Shown: positions 36,481-51,918, counted from the first letter of the stretch. The stretch is DNA of 64,000 nt from Piscicola geometra (GCA_943735955.1 OX030968.1:64501-128500), one strand, 5' to 3'. A program made the numbers and translations. Notes: generated by a model from the sequence alone, not told the origin.

Positions 36481-38250
36481 CGATGAAGACGGTGAAGACG
36501 AACGATGAAGACGATGAAGACGGTGAAGACGATGAAGACGATGAAGACGGTGAAGACGATGAAGACGGTGAAGACGATGAAGACGGTGAAGACGGTGAAG
36601 ACGAACGATGAAGACGATGAAGACGGTGAAGACGATGAAGACGGTGAAGACGATGAAGACGGTGAAGACGATGAAGACGGTGAAGACGAACGATGAAGAC
36701 GATGAAGACGGTGAAGACGATGAAGACAGTCAAGACGATGAAGACGGTGAAGACGGTGAAGACGATGAAGACGATAAAGACGATAAAGACGGTGAATACG
36801 GTGAAGACGGTGAAGACGATGAAGACGGTGAAGACGGTGAAGACGATGAAGACGGTGAAGACGATAAAGACGGTGAAGACGGTGAAGACGAACGATGAAG
36901 ACGATGAAGACGGTGAAGACGATGAAGACGGTGAAGACGATGAAGACGGTGAAAACGATGAAGACGGTGAAGACCATGAAGACGGTAAAGACGATGAAGA
37001 CGTTGAAGACGATGAAGACGGTGAAGACGATGAAGACGGTGAAGACGATGAAGACGGTGAAGACCATGAAGACGGTGAAGACGATGAAGACGTTGAAGAC
37101 GATGAAGACGGTGAAGACGATGAAGACGATGAAGACGGTGAAGACGGTGAAGACGATGAAGACGAACGATGAAGAAGATGAAGACGGTGAAGACGGTGAA
37201 GACGATGAAGACGGTGAAGACGATGAAGACGGTGAAGACGATGAAGACGGTGAAGACCATGAAGACGATGAAGACGAACGATGAAGACGGTGAAGACGGT
37301 GAAGACGGTGAAGACGGTGAAGACGGTGAAGACGGTGAAGACGGTGAAGACGATGAAGACGGTGAAGACGAACGATGAAGACGATGAAGACGGTGAAGAC
37401 GATGAAGACGATGAAGACGGTGAAGACGATGAAGACGGTGAAGACGATGAAGACGGTGAAGACGGTGAAGACGAACGATGAAGACGATGAAGACGGTGAA
37501 GACGATGAAGACGGTGAAGACGATGAAGACGGTGAAGACGATGAAGACGGTGAAGACGATGAAGACGGTGAAGACGAACGATGAAGACGATGAAGACGGT
37601 GAAGACGATGAAGACAGTCAAGACGATGAAGACGGTGAAGACGGTGAAGACGATGTAGACGATAAAGACGATAAAGACGGTGAATACGGTGAAGACAGTC
37701 AAGACGATGAAGACGGTGAAGACGGTGAAGACGATGAAGACGATAAAGACGATAAAGACGGTGAATACGGTGAAGACGGTGAAGACGATGAAGACGGTGA
37801 AGACGGTGAAGACGATGAAGACGGTGAAGACGATAAAGACGGTGAAGACGGTGAAGACGAACGATGAAGACGATGAAGACGGTGAAGACGATGAAGACGG
37901 TGAAGACGATGAAGACGGTGAAAACGATGAAGACGGTGAAGACCATGAAGACGGTAAAGACGATGAAGACGTTGAAGACGATGAGGACGGTGAAGACGAT
38001 GAAGACGGTGAAGACGATGAAGACGGTGAAGACCATGAAGACGGTGAAGACGATGAAGACGTTGAAGACGATGAAGACGGTGAAGACGATGAAGACGATG
38101 AAGACGGTGAAGACGGTGAAGACGATGAAGACGAACGATGAAGAAGATGAAGACGGTGAAGACGGTGAAGACGATGAAGACGGTGAAGACGATGAAGACG
38201 GTGAAGACGGTGAAGACGATGAAGACGGTGAAGACGATGAAGACGGTGAA
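36400..38250 (+). repeat. Nested 870/969-bp duplication with GTCAAG markers
   Basis: 13-mers 36411/37281, 36505/37375 and 36608/37478 are 870 bp apart, while 36895/37864 and 37169/38138 are 969 bp apart. The 99-bp difference is an extra internal copy of the AGTCAAG-to-GAATAC segment (GTCAAG at 36,728, 37,617 and 37,697; GAATAC at 36,794, 37,682 and 37,763). Confidence 0.75.
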
Positions 38251-40599
38251 GACGATGAAGACGGTGAAGACGATGAAGACGGAGAAGACGATGAAGACGG
38301 TGAAGACGATGAAGACGATGAAGACGGTGAAGACGAACGATGAAGACGATGAAGACGGTGAAGACGATGAAGACGGTGAAGACGATGAAGACGGTGAAGA
38401 CGATGAAGACGGTGAAGACGATGAAGACTGTGAAGACGGTGAAGACGATCGATGAAGACGGTGAAGACGATGAAGACGGTGAAGACGATGAAGACGGTGA
38501 AGACGATGAAGACGGTGAAGACAATGAAGACGATGAAGACGAACGATGAAGACGGTGAAAACGGTGAAGACGGTGAAGACGGTGAAGACGATGAAGACGA
38601 TGAAGACGGTGAAGACGATGAAGACGGTGAAGACGATGAAGACGATGAAGACGGTGAAGACGAACGATGAAGACGATGAAGACGGTGAAGACGATGAAGA
38701 CGATGATGACGGTGAAGACGATGAAGACGGTGAAGACGATGAAGACGGTGAAGACGGTGAAGACGAACGATGAAGACGATGAAGACGGTGAAGACGATGA
38801 AGACGATGAAGACGGTGAAGACGAACGATGAAGACGATGAAGACGGTGAAGACGATGAAGACGGTGAAGACGATGAAGACGGTGAAGACGATGAAGACGG
38901 TGAAAACGATGAAGACGATGAAGACGGTGAAGACGATGAAGACGATGAAGACGATGAAGACGATGAAGACGATGAAGACGTTGAAGACGAACGATGAAGA
39001 CGATGAAGACGGTGAAGACGATGAAGACGGTGAAGACGATGAAGACGGTGAAGACGATGAAGACGGTGAAGACGATGAAGACGGTGAAGACGATGAAGAC
39101 GTTGAAGACGATGAAGACGGTGAAGACGATGAAGACGATGAAGACGGTGAAGACGGTGAAGATGGTGAAGACGGTGAAGACGGTGAAGACGGTGAAGACG
39201 ATGAAGACGATGAAGACGGTGAAGACGATGAAGACGGTGAAGACGATGAAGACGATGAAGACGGTGAAGACGAACGATGAAGACGATGAAGACGGTGAAG
39301 ACGATGAAGACGATGAAGACGGTGAAGACGAACGATGAAGACGATGAAGACGATGAAGACGGTGAAGACGGTGAAGACGGTAAAGACGATGAAGACGATG
39401 AAGACGATGAAGACGATGAAGACGGTGAAGACGATGAAGACGATGAAGACGATGAAGACGATGAAGACGATGAAGACGTTGAAGACGAACGATGAAGACG
39501 ATGAAGACGGTGAAGACGATGAAGACGGTGAAGACGATGAAGACGGTGAAGACGATGAAGACGGTGAAGACGATGAAGACGGTGAAGACGATGAAGACGT
39601 TGAAGACGATGAAGACGGTGAAGACGATGAAGACGATGAAGACGGTGAAGACGGTGAAGACGATGAAGACGAACGATGAAGAAGATGAAGACGGTGAAGA
39701 CGGTGAAGACGATGAAGACGGTGAAGACGGTGAAGACGATGAAGACGGTGAAGACGATGAAGACGGTGAAGACGATGAAGACGGTGAAGACGATAAAGAC
39801 GGTGAAGACGATGAAGACGGTGAAGACGATGAAGACGATGAAGACGGTGAAGACGAACGATGAAGACGATGAAGACGGTGAAAACGATGAAGACGGTGAA
39901 GACGATGAAGACGGTGAAGACGATGAAGACGGTGAAGACGATGAAGACTGTGAAGACGGTGAAGACGATCGATGAAGACGGTGAAGACGATGAAGACGGT
40001 GAAGACGATGAAGACGGTGAAGACGATGAAGACGGTGAAGACGATGAAGACGATGAAGACGAACGATGAAGACGGTGAAGACGGTGAAGACAGTGAAGAC
40101 GGTGAAGACGGTGAAGACGGTGAAGACGATGAAGACGATGAAGACGGTGAAGACGATGAAGACGGTGAAGACGATGAAGACGATGAAGACGGTGAAGACG
40201 AACGATGAAGACGATGAAGACGGTGAAGACGATGAAGACGATGAAGACGGTGAAGACGATGAAGACGATGAAGACGGTGAAGACGATGAAGACGGTGAAA
40301 ACGATGAAGACGGTGAAGACGGTGAAGACGAACGATGAAGACGATGAAGACGGTGAAGACGATGAAGACGGTGAAGACGATGAAGACGATGAAGACGGTG
40401 AAGACGAACGATGAAGACGATGAAGACGGTGAAGACGATGAAGACGGTGAAGACGGTGAAGACGGTGAAGACGATGAAGACGGTGAAGACGATGAAGACT
40501 GTGAAGACGGTGAAGACGATCGATGAAGACGGTGAAGACGATGAAGACGGTGAAGACGATGAAGACGGTGAAGACCATGAAGACGATGAAGACGAACGA

Positions 40600-43500
40600 T
40601 GAAGACGGTGAAGACGGTGAAGACGGTGAAGACGGTGAAGACGGTGAAGACGGTGAAGACGGTGAAGACGGTGAAGACGATGAAGACGGTGAAGACGAAC
40701 GATGAAGACGATGAAGACGGTGAAGACGATGAAGACGATGAAGACGGTGAAGACGATGAAGACGGTGAAGACGATGAAGACGGTGAAGACGGTGAAGACG
40801 AACGATGAAGACGATGAAGACGGTGAAGACGATGAAGACGGTGAAGACGATGAAGACGGTGAAGACGATGAAGACGGTGAAGACGATGAAGACGGTGAAG
40901 ACGAACGATGAAGACGATGAAGACGGTGAAGACGATGAAGACAGTGAAGACGATGAAGACGGTGAAGACGATGAAGACGGTGAAGACGGTGAAGACGATG
41001 AAGACGGTGAAGACGATAAAGACGGTGAAGACGGTGAAGACGAACGATGAAGACGATGAAGACGGTGAAGACGATGAAGACGGTGAAGACGATGAAGACG
41101 GTGAAGACGATGAAGACGGTGAAGACCATGAAGACGGTAAAGACGATGAAGACGTTGAAGACGATGAAGACGGTGAAGACGATGAAGACGGTGAAGACGA
41201 TGAAGACGGTGAAGACCATGAAGACGGTGAAGACGATGAAGACGTTGAAGACGATGAAGACGGTGAAGACGATGAAGACGATGAAGACGGTGAAGACGGT
41301 GAAGACGATGAAGACGAACGATGAAGAAGATGAAGACGGTGAAGACGGTGAAGACGATGAAGACGGTGAAGACGATGAAGACGGTGAAGACGGTGAAGAC
41401 GATGAAGACGGTGAAGACGATGAAGACGGTGAAGACGATGAAGACGGTGAAGACGATGAAGACGGAGAAGACGATGAAGACGGTGAAGACGATGAAGACG
41501 ATGAAGACGGTGAAGACGAACGATGAAGACGATGAAGACGGTGAAGACGATGAAGACGGTGAAGACGATGAAGACGGTGAAGACGATGAAGACGGTGAAG
41601 ACGATGAAGACTGTGAAGACGGTGAAGACGATCGATGAAGACGGTGAAGACGATGAAGACGGTGAAGACGATGAAGACGGTGAAGACGATGAAGACGATG
41701 AAGACGAACGATGAAGACGGTGAAAACGGTGAAGACGGTGAAGACGGTGAAGACGATGAAGACGATGAAGACGGTGAAGACGATGAAGACGGTGAAGACG
41801 ATGAAGACGATGAAGACGGTGAAGACGAACGATGAAGACGATGAAGACGGTGAAGACGATGAAGACGATGATGACGGTGAAGACGATGAAGACGGTGAAG
41901 ACGATGAAGACGGTGAAGACGGTGAAGACGAACGATGAAGACGATGAAGACGGTGAAGACGATGAAGACGGTGAAGACGATGAAGACGATGAAGACGGTG
42001 AAGACGAACGATGAAGACGATGAAGACGGTGAAGACGATGAAGACGGTGAAGACGATGAAGACGGTGAAGACGATGAAGACGGTGAAAACGATGAAGACT
42101 GTGAAGACGGTGAAGACGATCGATGAAGACGGTGAAGACGATGAAGACGGTGAAGACGATGAAGACGGTGAAGACGATGAAGACGGTGAAGACCATGAAG
42201 ACGATGAAGACGAACGATGAAGACGGTGAAGACGGTGAAGACGGTGAAGACGGTGAAGACGATGAAGACGATGAAGACGGTGAAGACGATGAAGACGGTG
42301 AAGACGATGAAGACGATGAAGACGGTGAAGACGAACGATGAAGACGATGAAGACGGTGAAGACGATGAAGACGATGAAGACGGTGAAGACGATGAAGACG
42401 GTGAAGACGATGAAGACGGTGAAGACGGTGAAGACGAACGATGAAGACGATGAAGACGGTGAAGACGATGAAGACGGTGAAGACGATGAAGACGGTGAAG
42501 ACGATGAAGACGGTGAAGACGAACGATGAAGACGATGAAGACGGTGAAGACGATGAAGACAGTGAAGACGATGAAGACGGTGAAGACCATGAAGACGATG
42601 AAGACGAACGATGAAGACGGTGAAGACGGTGAAGACGGTGAAGACGATGAAGACGGTGAAGACGATGAAGACGGTGAAGACGATGAAGACGGTGAAGACC
42701 ATGAAGACGATGAAGACGAACGATGAAGACGGTGAAGACGGTGAAGACGGTGAAGACGGTGAAGACGGTGAAGACGGTGAAGACGGTGAAGACGGTGAAG
42801 ACGATGAAGACGGTGAAGACGAACGATGAAGACGATGAAGACGGTGAAGACGATGAAGACGATGAAGACGGTGAAGACGATGAAGACGGTGAAGACGATG
42901 AAGACGGTGAAGACGGTGAAGACGAACGATGAAGACGATGAAGACGGTGAAGACGATGAAGACGGTGAAGACGATGAAGACGGTGAAGACGATGAAGACG
43001 GTGAAGACGATGAAGACGGAGAAGACGATGAAGACGGTGAAGACGGTGAAGACGATGAAGACGGTGAAGACGATAAAGACGGTGAAGACGGTGAAGACGA
43101 ACGATGAAGACGATGAAGACGGTGAAGACGATGAAGACGGTGAAGACGATGAAGACGGTGAAGACGATGAAGACGGTGAAGACCATGAAGACGGTAAAGA
43201 CGATGAAGACGTTGAAGACGATGAAGACGGTGAAGACGATGAAGACGGTGAAGACGATGAAGACGGTGAAGACCATGAAGACGGTGAAGACGATGAAGAC
43301 GTTGAAGACGATGAAGACGGTGAAGACGATGAAGACGATGAAGACGGTGAAGACGGTGAAGACGATGAAGACGAACGATGAAGAAGATGAAGACGGTGAA
43401 GACGGTGAAGACGATGAAGACGGTGAAGACGATGAAGACGGTGAAGACGGTGAAGACGATGAAGACGGTGAAGACGATGAAGACGGTGAAGACGATGAAG

Positions 43501-44760
43501 ACGGTGAAGACGATGAAGACGGAGAAGACGATGAAGACGGTGAAGACGATGAAGACGATGAAGACGGTGAAGACGAACGATGAAGACGATGAAGACGGTG
43601 AAGACGATGAAGACGGTGAAGACGATGAAGACGGTGAAGACGATGAAGACGGTGAAGACGATGAAGACTGTGAAGACGGTGAAGACGATCGATGAAGACG
43701 GTGAAGACGATGAAGACGGTGAAGACGATGAAGATGGTGAAGACGATGAAGACGGTGAAGACGATGAAGACGATGAAGACGAACGATGAAGACGGTGAAA
43801 ACGGTGAAGACGGTGAAGACGGTGAAGACGATGAAGACGATGAAGACGGTGAAGACGATGAAGACGGTGAAGACGATGAAGACGATGAAGACGGTGAAGA
43901 CGAACGATGAAGACGATGAAGACGGTGAAGACGATGAAGACGATGAAGACGGTGAAGACGGTGAAGACGAACGATGAAGACGATGAAGACGGTGAAGACG
44001 ATGAAGACGGTGAAGACGATGAAGACGATGAAGACGGTGAAGACGAACGATGAAGACGATGAAGACGGTGAAGACGATGAAGACGGTGAAGACGATGAAG
44101 ACGGTGAAGACGATGAAGACGGTGAAAACGATGAAGACTGTGAAGACGGTGAAGACGATCGATGAAGACGGTGAAGACGATGAAGACGGTGAAGACGATG
44201 AAGACGGTGAAGACGATGAAGACGGTGAAGACCATGAAGACGATGAAGACGAACGATGAAGACGGTGAAGACGGTGAAGACGGTGAAGACGGTGAAGACG
44301 ATGAAGACGATGAAGACGGTGAAGACGATGAAGACGGTGAAGACGATGAAGACGATGAAGACGGTGAAGACGAACGATGAAGACGATGAAGACGGTGAAG
44401 ACGATGAAGACGATGAAGACGGTGAAGACGATGAAGACGGTGAAGACGATGAAGACGGTGAAGACGGTGAAGACGAACGATGAAGACGATGAAGACGGTG
44501 AAGACGATGAAGACGGTGAAGACGATGAAGACGGTGAAGACGATGAAGACGGTGAAGACGAACGATGAAGACGATGAAGACGGTGAATACGATGAAGACA
44601 GTGAAGACGATGAAGACGGTGAAGACCATGAAGACGATGAAGACGAACGATGAAGACGGTGAAGACGGTGAAGACGGTGAAGACGATGAAGACGATGAAG
44701 ACGGTGAAGACGATGAAGACGGTGAAGACGATGAAGACGATGAAGACGGTGAAGACGAAC
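40600..44760 (+). repeat. ~2.04-2.12-kb higher-order repeat, two tandem copies
   Basis: Copy 2 starts at 42,723. Offsets step from 2,124 (40599/42723, 40805/42929) to 2,057 (41047/43104, 41321/43378, 41523/43580), 2,075 (41832/43907) and 2,039 (42011/44050, 42217/44256, 42526/44565). The copies therefore differ by whole 9-bp units and a few 13-mer blocks. GGTAAAG, GTTGAAG, CCATGAAG and GGAGAAG are conserved in order. Confidence 0.8.
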
Positions 44761-44939
44761 GATGAAGACGATGAAGACGGTGAAGACGATGAAGACGATG
44801 AAGACGGTGAAGACGATGAAGACGGTGAAGACGATGAAGACGGTGAAGACGGTGAAGACGAACGATGAAGACGATGAAGACGGTGAAGACGATGAAGACG
44901 GTGAAGACGATGAAGACGGTGAAGACGATGAAGACGGTG

Positions 44940-45400
44940 AAGACGAACGATGAAGACGATGAAGACGGTGAAGACGATGAAGACAGTGAAGACGATGAAG
45001 ACGGTGAAGACGATGAAGACGCTGAAGACGATGAAGACGATGAAGACGGTGAAGACGAACGATGAAGACGATGAAGACGGTGAAGACGATGAAGACGGTG
45101 AAGACGATGAAGACGGTGAAGACGATGAAGACGGTGAAGACGATGAAGACTGTGAAGACGGTGAAGACGATCGATGAAAACGGTGAAGACGATGAAGACG
45201 GTGAAGACGATGAAGACGGTGAAGACGATGAAGACGGTGAAGACGATGAAGACGGTGAAGACGATGAAGACGGTGAAGACCATGAAGACGATGAAGACGA
45301 ACGATGAAAACGGTGAAGACGGTGAAGACGGTGAAGACGGTGAAGACGATGAAGACGATGAAGACGGTGAAGACGGTGAAGACGATGAAGACGATGAAGA
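44940..45400 (+). repeat. ~0.46-kb block repeated at 48,401-48,850
   Basis: 13-mers 44950/48411, 45062/48523 and 45174/48635 are 3,461 bp apart. GACGCTG (about 45,018/48,481) and the unusual GATCGATGAAAACGG (about 45,170/48,632) are shared, and both blocks end in a CCATGAAG unit and GAACGATGAAAACGG. Confidence 0.75.
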
Positions 45401-45478
45401 CGATGAAGACGATGAAGACGGTGAAGACGATGAAGACGATGAAGACGATAAAGACGGTGAAGACGGTGAAGACGAACG

Positions 45479-47715
45479 ATGAAGACGATGAAGACGGTGA
45501 AGACGATGAAGACGGTGAAGACGATGAAGACGGTGAAGACGATGAAGACGGTGAAGACCATGAAGACGGTGAAGACGATGAAGACGTTGAAGACGATGAA
45601 GACGGTGAAGACGATGAAGACGGTGAAGACGATGAAGACGGTGAAGACCATGAAGACGGTGAAGACGATGAAGACGTTGAAGACGATGAAGACGGTGAAG
45701 ACGATGAAGACGATGAAGACGGTGAAGACGGTGAAGACGATGAAGACGAACGATGAAGAAGATGAAGACGGTGAAGACGGTGAAGACGATGAAGACGGTG
45801 AAGACGATGAAGACGGTGAAGACGATGAAGACGGTGAAGACGGTGAAGACGATGAAGACGGTGAAGACGATGAAGACGGTGAAGACGATGAAGACGGAGA
45901 AGACGATGAAGACGGTGAAGACGATGAAGACGATGAAGACGGTGAAGACGAACGATGAAGACGATGAAGACGGTGAAGACGATGAAGACGGTGAAGACGA
46001 TGAAGACGGTGAAGACGATGAAGACGGTGAAGACGATGAAGACTGTGAAGACGGTGAAGACGATCGATGAAGACGGTGAAGACGATGAAGACGGTGAAGA
46101 CGATGAAGACGGTGAAGACGATGAAGACGGTGAAGACGATGAAGACGGTGAAGACGATGAAGACGGTGAAGACGATGAAGACTGTGAAGACGGTGAAGAC
46201 GATCGATGAAGACGGTGAAGACGATGAAGACGGTGAAGACGATGAAGACGGTGAAGACGATGAAGACGGTGAAGACGATGAAGACGATGAAGACGAACGA
46301 TGAAGACGGTGAAAACGGTGAAGACGGTGAAGACGGTGAAGACGATGAAGACGATGAAGACGGTGAAGACGATGAAGACGGTGAAGACGATGAAGACGAT
46401 GAAGACGGTGAAGACGAACGATGAAGACGATGAAGACGGTGAAGACGATGAAGACGATGATGACGGTGAAGACGATGAAGACGGTGAAGACGATGAAGAC
46501 GGTGAAGACGGTGAAGACGAACGATGAAGACGATGAAGACGGTGAAGACGATGAAGACGGTGAAGACGATGAAGACGATGAAGACGGTGAAGACGAACGA
46601 TGAAGACGATGAAGACGATGAAGACGGTGAAGACGGTGAAGACGGTGAAGACGATGAAGACGATGAAGACGATGAAGACGATGAAGACGGTGAAGACGAT
46701 GAAGACGATGAAGACGATAAAGACGGTGAAGACGGTGAAGACGAACGATGAAGACGATGAAGACGGTGAAGACGATGAAGACGGTGAAGACGATGAAGAC
46801 GGTGAAGACGATGAAGACGGTGATGACCATGAAGACGGTGAAGACGATGAAGACGTTGAAGACGATGAAGACGGTGAAGACGATGAAGACGGTGAAGACG
46901 ATGAAGACGGTGAAGACCATGAAGACGGTGAAGACGATGAAGACGTTGAAGACGATGAAGACGGTGAAGACGATGAAGACGATGAAGACGGTGAAGACGG
47001 TGAAGACGATGAAGACGAACGATGAAGAAGATGAAGACGGTGAAGACGGTGAAGACGTTGAAGACGGTGAAGACGATGAAGACGGTGAAGACGGTGAAGA
47101 CGATGAAGACGGTGAAGACGATGAAGACGGTGAAGACGATGAAGACGGTGAAGACGATGAAGACGGAGAAGACGATGAAGACGGTGAAGACGATGAAGAC
47201 GATGAAGACGGTGAAGACGAACGATGAAGACGATGAAGACGGTGAAGACGATGAAGACGGTGAAGACGATGAAGACTGTGAAGACGGTGAAGACGATCGA
47301 TGAAGACGGTGAAGACGATGAAGACGGTGAAGACGATGAAGACGGTGAAGACGATGAAGACGGTGAAGACGATGAAGACGGTGAAGACGATGAAGACGAT
47401 GAAGACGAACGATGAAGACGGTGAAAACGGTGAAGACGGTGAAGACGGTGAAGACGATGAAGACGATGAAGACGGTGAAGACGATGAAGACGGTGAAGAC
47501 GATGAAGACGATGAAGACGGTGAAGACGAACGATGAAGACGATGAAGACGGTGAAGACGATGAAGACGATGATGACGGTGAAGACGATGAAGACGGTGAA
47601 GACGATGAAGACGGTGAAGACGGTGAAGACGAACGATGAAGACGATGAAGACGGTGAAGACGATGAAGACGGTGAAGACGATGAAGATGATGAAGACGGT
47701 GAAGACGAACGATGA
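45479..47715 (+). repeat. ~1.1-1.27-kb higher-order repeat, two copies
   Basis: 13-mers 45479/46748, 45753/47022 and 45955/47224 are 1,269 bp apart; 46300/47412, 46421/47533 and 46524/47636 are 1,112 bp apart. Copy 1 contains an additional GATCGAT block at 46,206. Copy 2 has private GATGACC (46,822) and GAAGATGATG (47,686). Both contain GATGATGACGG (46,455/47,567). Confidence 0.75.
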
Positions 47716-48974
47716 AGACGATGAAGACGGTGAAGACGATGAAGACGGTGAAGACGATGAAGACGGTGAAGACGATGAAGACGGTGAAAACGATGAAGAC
47801 TGTGAAGACGGTGAAGACGATCGATGAAGACGGTGAAGACGATGAAGACGGTGAAGACGATGAAGACGGTGAAGACGATGAAGACGGTGAAAACGATGAA
47901 GACTGTGAAGACGGTGAAGACGATCGATGAAGACGGTGAAGACGATGAAGACGGTGAAGACGATGAAGACGGTGAAGACGATGAAGACGGTGAAGACCAT
48001 GAAGACGATGAAGATGAACGATGAAGACGGTGAAGACGGTGAAGACGGTGAAGACGGTGAAGACGATGAAGACGATGAAGACGGTGAAGACGATGAAGAC
48101 GGTGAAGACGATGAAGACGATGAAGACGGTGAAGACGAACGATGAAGACGATGAAGACGGTGAAGACGATGAAGACGATGAAGACGGTGAAGACGATGAA
48201 GACGGTGAAGATGATGAAGACGGTGAAGACGATGAAGACGATGAAGACGGTGAAGACGATGAAGACGGTGAAGATGATGAAGACGGTGAAGACGGTGAAG
48301 ACGAACGATGAAGACGATGAAGACGGTGAAGACGATGAAGACGGTGAAGACGATGAAGACGGTGAAGACGATGAAGACGGTGAAGACGATGAAGACGGTG
48401 AAGACGAACGATGAAGACGATGAAGACGGTGAAGACGATGAAGACAGTGAAGACGATGAAGACGGTGAAGACGATGAAGACGCTGAAGACGATGAAGACG
48501 ATGAAGACGGTGAAGACGAACGATGAAGACGATGAAGACGGTGAAGACGATGAAGACGGTGAAGACGATGAAGACGGTGAAGACGATGAAGACGGTGAAG
48601 ACGATGAAGACTGTGAAGACGGTGAAGACGATCGATGAAAACGGTGAAGACGATGAAGACGGTGAAGACGATGAAGACGGTGAAGACGATGAAGACGGTG
48701 AAGACGATGAAGACGGTGAAGACCATGAAGACGATGAAGACGAACGATGAAAACGGTGAAGACGGTGAAGACGGTGAAGACGGTGAAGACGGTGAAGACG
48801 ATGAAGACGATGAAGACGGTGAAGACGATGAAGACGGTGAAGACGATGAAGACGATGAAGACGGTGAAGACGAACGATGAAGACGATGAAGACGGTGAAG
48901 ACGATGAAGACGATGAAGACGGTGAAGACGAAGAAGACGGTGAAGACGATGAAGACGGTGAAGACAGTGAAGAC

Positions 48975-50420
48975 GAACGATGAAGACGATGAAGACGGTG
49001 AAGACGATGAAGACGGTGAAGACGATGAAGACGGTGAAGACGAACGATGAAGACGATGAAGACGGTGAAGACGATGAAGACAATGAAGACGATGAAGACG
49101 GTGAAGACGATGAAGACGCTGAAGACGAACGATGAAGACGATGAAGACGATGAAGACGGTGAAGACGGTGAAGACGGTGAAGACGATGAAGACGATGAAG
49201 ACGATGAAGACGATGAAGACGGTGAAGACGATGAAGACGATGAAGACGGTGAAGACGGTGAAAACGGTGAAGACGGTGAAGACGATGAAGACGATAAAGA
49301 CGATAAAGACGGTGAATACGGTGAAGACGGTGAAGACGATGAAGACGGTGAAGACGGTGAAGACGGTGAAGACGATGAAGACGGTGAAGACGATGAAGAC
49401 GGTGAAGACGGTGAAGACGAACGATGAAGACGATGAAGACGGTGAAGACGATGAAGACGGTGAAGACGATGAAGACGGTGAAGACGATGAAGACGTTGAA
49501 GACGATGAAGACGGTGAAGACGATGAAGACGGTGAAGACGGTGAAGACGATGAAGACGAACGATGAAGAAGATGAAGACGGTGAAGACGGTGAAGACGAT
49601 GAAGACGGTGAAGACGATGAAGACGGTGAAGACGGTGAAGACGATGAAGACGGTGAAGACGATGAAGACGGTAAAGACGATGAAGACGGTGAAGACGATG
49701 AAGACGGTGAAGACGATGAAGACGGTGAAGACGATGAAGACGATGAAGACGGTGAAGACGAACGATGAAGACGATGAAGACGGTGAAGACGATGAAGACG
49801 GTGAAGACGATGAAGACGGTGAAGACGATGAAGACGGTGAAGACGATGAAGACTGTGAAGACGGTGAAGACGATCGATGAAGACGGTGAAGACGATGAAG
49901 ACGGTGAAGACGATAAAGACGGTGAAGACGATGAAGACGGTGAAGACGATGAAGACGATGAAGACGGTGAAGACGAACGATGAAGACGATGAAGACGGTG
50001 AAGACGATGAAGACGGTGAAGACGATGAAGACGGTGAAGACGAACGATGAAGACGATGAAGACGGTGAAGACGATGAAGACAATGAAGACGATGAAGACG
50101 GTGAAGACGATGAAGACGCTGAAGACGAACGATGAAGACGATGAAGACGATGAAGACGGTGAAGACGGTGAAGACGGTGAAGACGATGAAGACGATGAAG
50201 ACGATGAAGACGATGAAGACGGTGAAGACGATGAAGACGATGAAGACGGTGAAGACGGTGAAAACGGTGAAGACGGTGAAGACGATGAAGACGATAAAGA
50301 CGATAAAGACGGTGAATACGGTGAAGACGGTGAAGACGATGAAGACGGTGAAGACGGTGAAGACGGTGAAGACGATGAAGACGGTGAAGACGATGAAGAC
50401 GGTGAAGACGGTGAAGACGA
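48975..50420 (+). repeat. Duplicated ~0.45-kb block at exactly 1,000-bp spacing
   Basis: 13-mers at 48980, 49047 and 49132 recur at 49980, 50047 and 50132. GACAATG, GACGCTG, GGTGAAAACGG and GAATAC (49314/50314) are shared. The right copy is followed at once by a further GAATAC segment (50512), a 198-bp local duplication that does not carry a 13-mer. Confidence 0.8.
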
Positions 50421-51209
50421 TGAAGACGATGAAGACGATGAAGACGGTGAAGACGGTGAAAACGGTGAAGACGGTGAAGACGATGAAGACGATAAAGACG
50501 ATAAAGACGGTGAATACGGTGAAGACGGTGAAGACGATGAAGACGGTGAAGACGGTGAAGACGATGAAGACGGTGAAGACGATGAAGACGGTGAAGACGG
50601 TGAAGACGAACGATGAAGACGATGAAGACGGTGAAGACGATGAAGACGGTGAAGACGATGAAGACGGTGAAGACGATGAAGACGGTGAAGACGATGAAGA
50701 CGGTGAAGACGATGAAGACGTTGAAGACGATGAAGACGGTGAAGACGATGAAGACGATGAAGACGGTGAAGACGGTGAAGACGATGAAGACGAACGATGA
50801 AGAAGATGAAGACGGTGAAGACGGTGAAGACGATGAAGACAGTGAAGACGATGAAGACGGTGAAGACGGTGAAGACGATGAAGACGGTGAAGACGATGAA
50901 GACGGTAAAGACGATGAAGACGGTGAAGACGATGAAGACGGTGAAGACGATGAAGACGGTGAAGACGATGAAGACGATGAAGACGGTGAAGACGAACGAT
51001 GAAGACGATGAAGACGGTGAAGACGATGAAGACGGTGAAGACGATGAAGACGGTGAAGACGATGAAGACGGTGAAGACGATGAAGACGGTGAAGACGATG
51101 AAGACGGTGAAGACGATGAAGACGGTGAAGACGATGAAGACGGTGAAGACGATGAAGACTGTGAAGACGATGAAGACGGTGAAGACGATGAAGACGCTGA
51201 AGACGAACG

Positions 51210-51918
51210 ATGAAGACGATGAAGACGATGAAGACGGTGAAGACGGTGAAGACGGTGAAGACGATGAAGACGATGAAGACGATGAAGACTATGAAGACGG
51301 TGAAGACGATGAAGACGATGAAGACGATGAAGACGATGAAGACGGTGAAGACGGTGAAAACGGTGAAGACGGTGAAGACGATGAAGACGATAAAGACGAT
51401 AAAGACGGTGAATACGGTGAAGACGGTGAAGACGATGAAGACGGTGAAGACGGTGAAGACGATGAAGACGGTGAAGACGATGAAGACGGTGAAGACGGTG
51501 AAGACGAACGATGAAGACGATGAAGACGGTGAAGACGATGAAGACGGTGAAGACGATGAAGACGGTGAAGACGATGAAGACGGTGAAGACGATGAAGACG
51601 GTGAAGACGATGAAGACGGTGAAGACGATGAAGACGTTGAAGACGATGAAGACGGTGAAGACGATGAAGACGATGAAGACGGTGAAGACGGTGAAGACGA
51701 TGAAGACGAACGATGAAGAAGATGAAGACGGTGAAGACGGTGAAGACGATGAAGACAGTGAAGACGATGAAGACGGTGAAGACGGTGAAGACGATGAAGA
51801 CGGTGAAGACGATGAAGACGGTAAAGACGATGAAGACGGTGAAGACGATGAAGACGGTGAAGACGATGAAGACGGTGAAGACGATGAAGACGATGAAGAC
51901 GGTGAAGACGAACGATGA
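51210..51918 (+). repeat. ~0.7-kb block repeated at 52,502-53,192
   Basis: 13-mers 51210/52502 and 51511/52803 (offset 1,292), then 51713/52987 (offset 1,274, two monomers fewer). Both carry GACTATG (51,287/52,579), GAAAACGG, GAATAC (51410/52702), GTTGAAG, GACAGTG and GGTAAAG. Confidence 0.8.
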
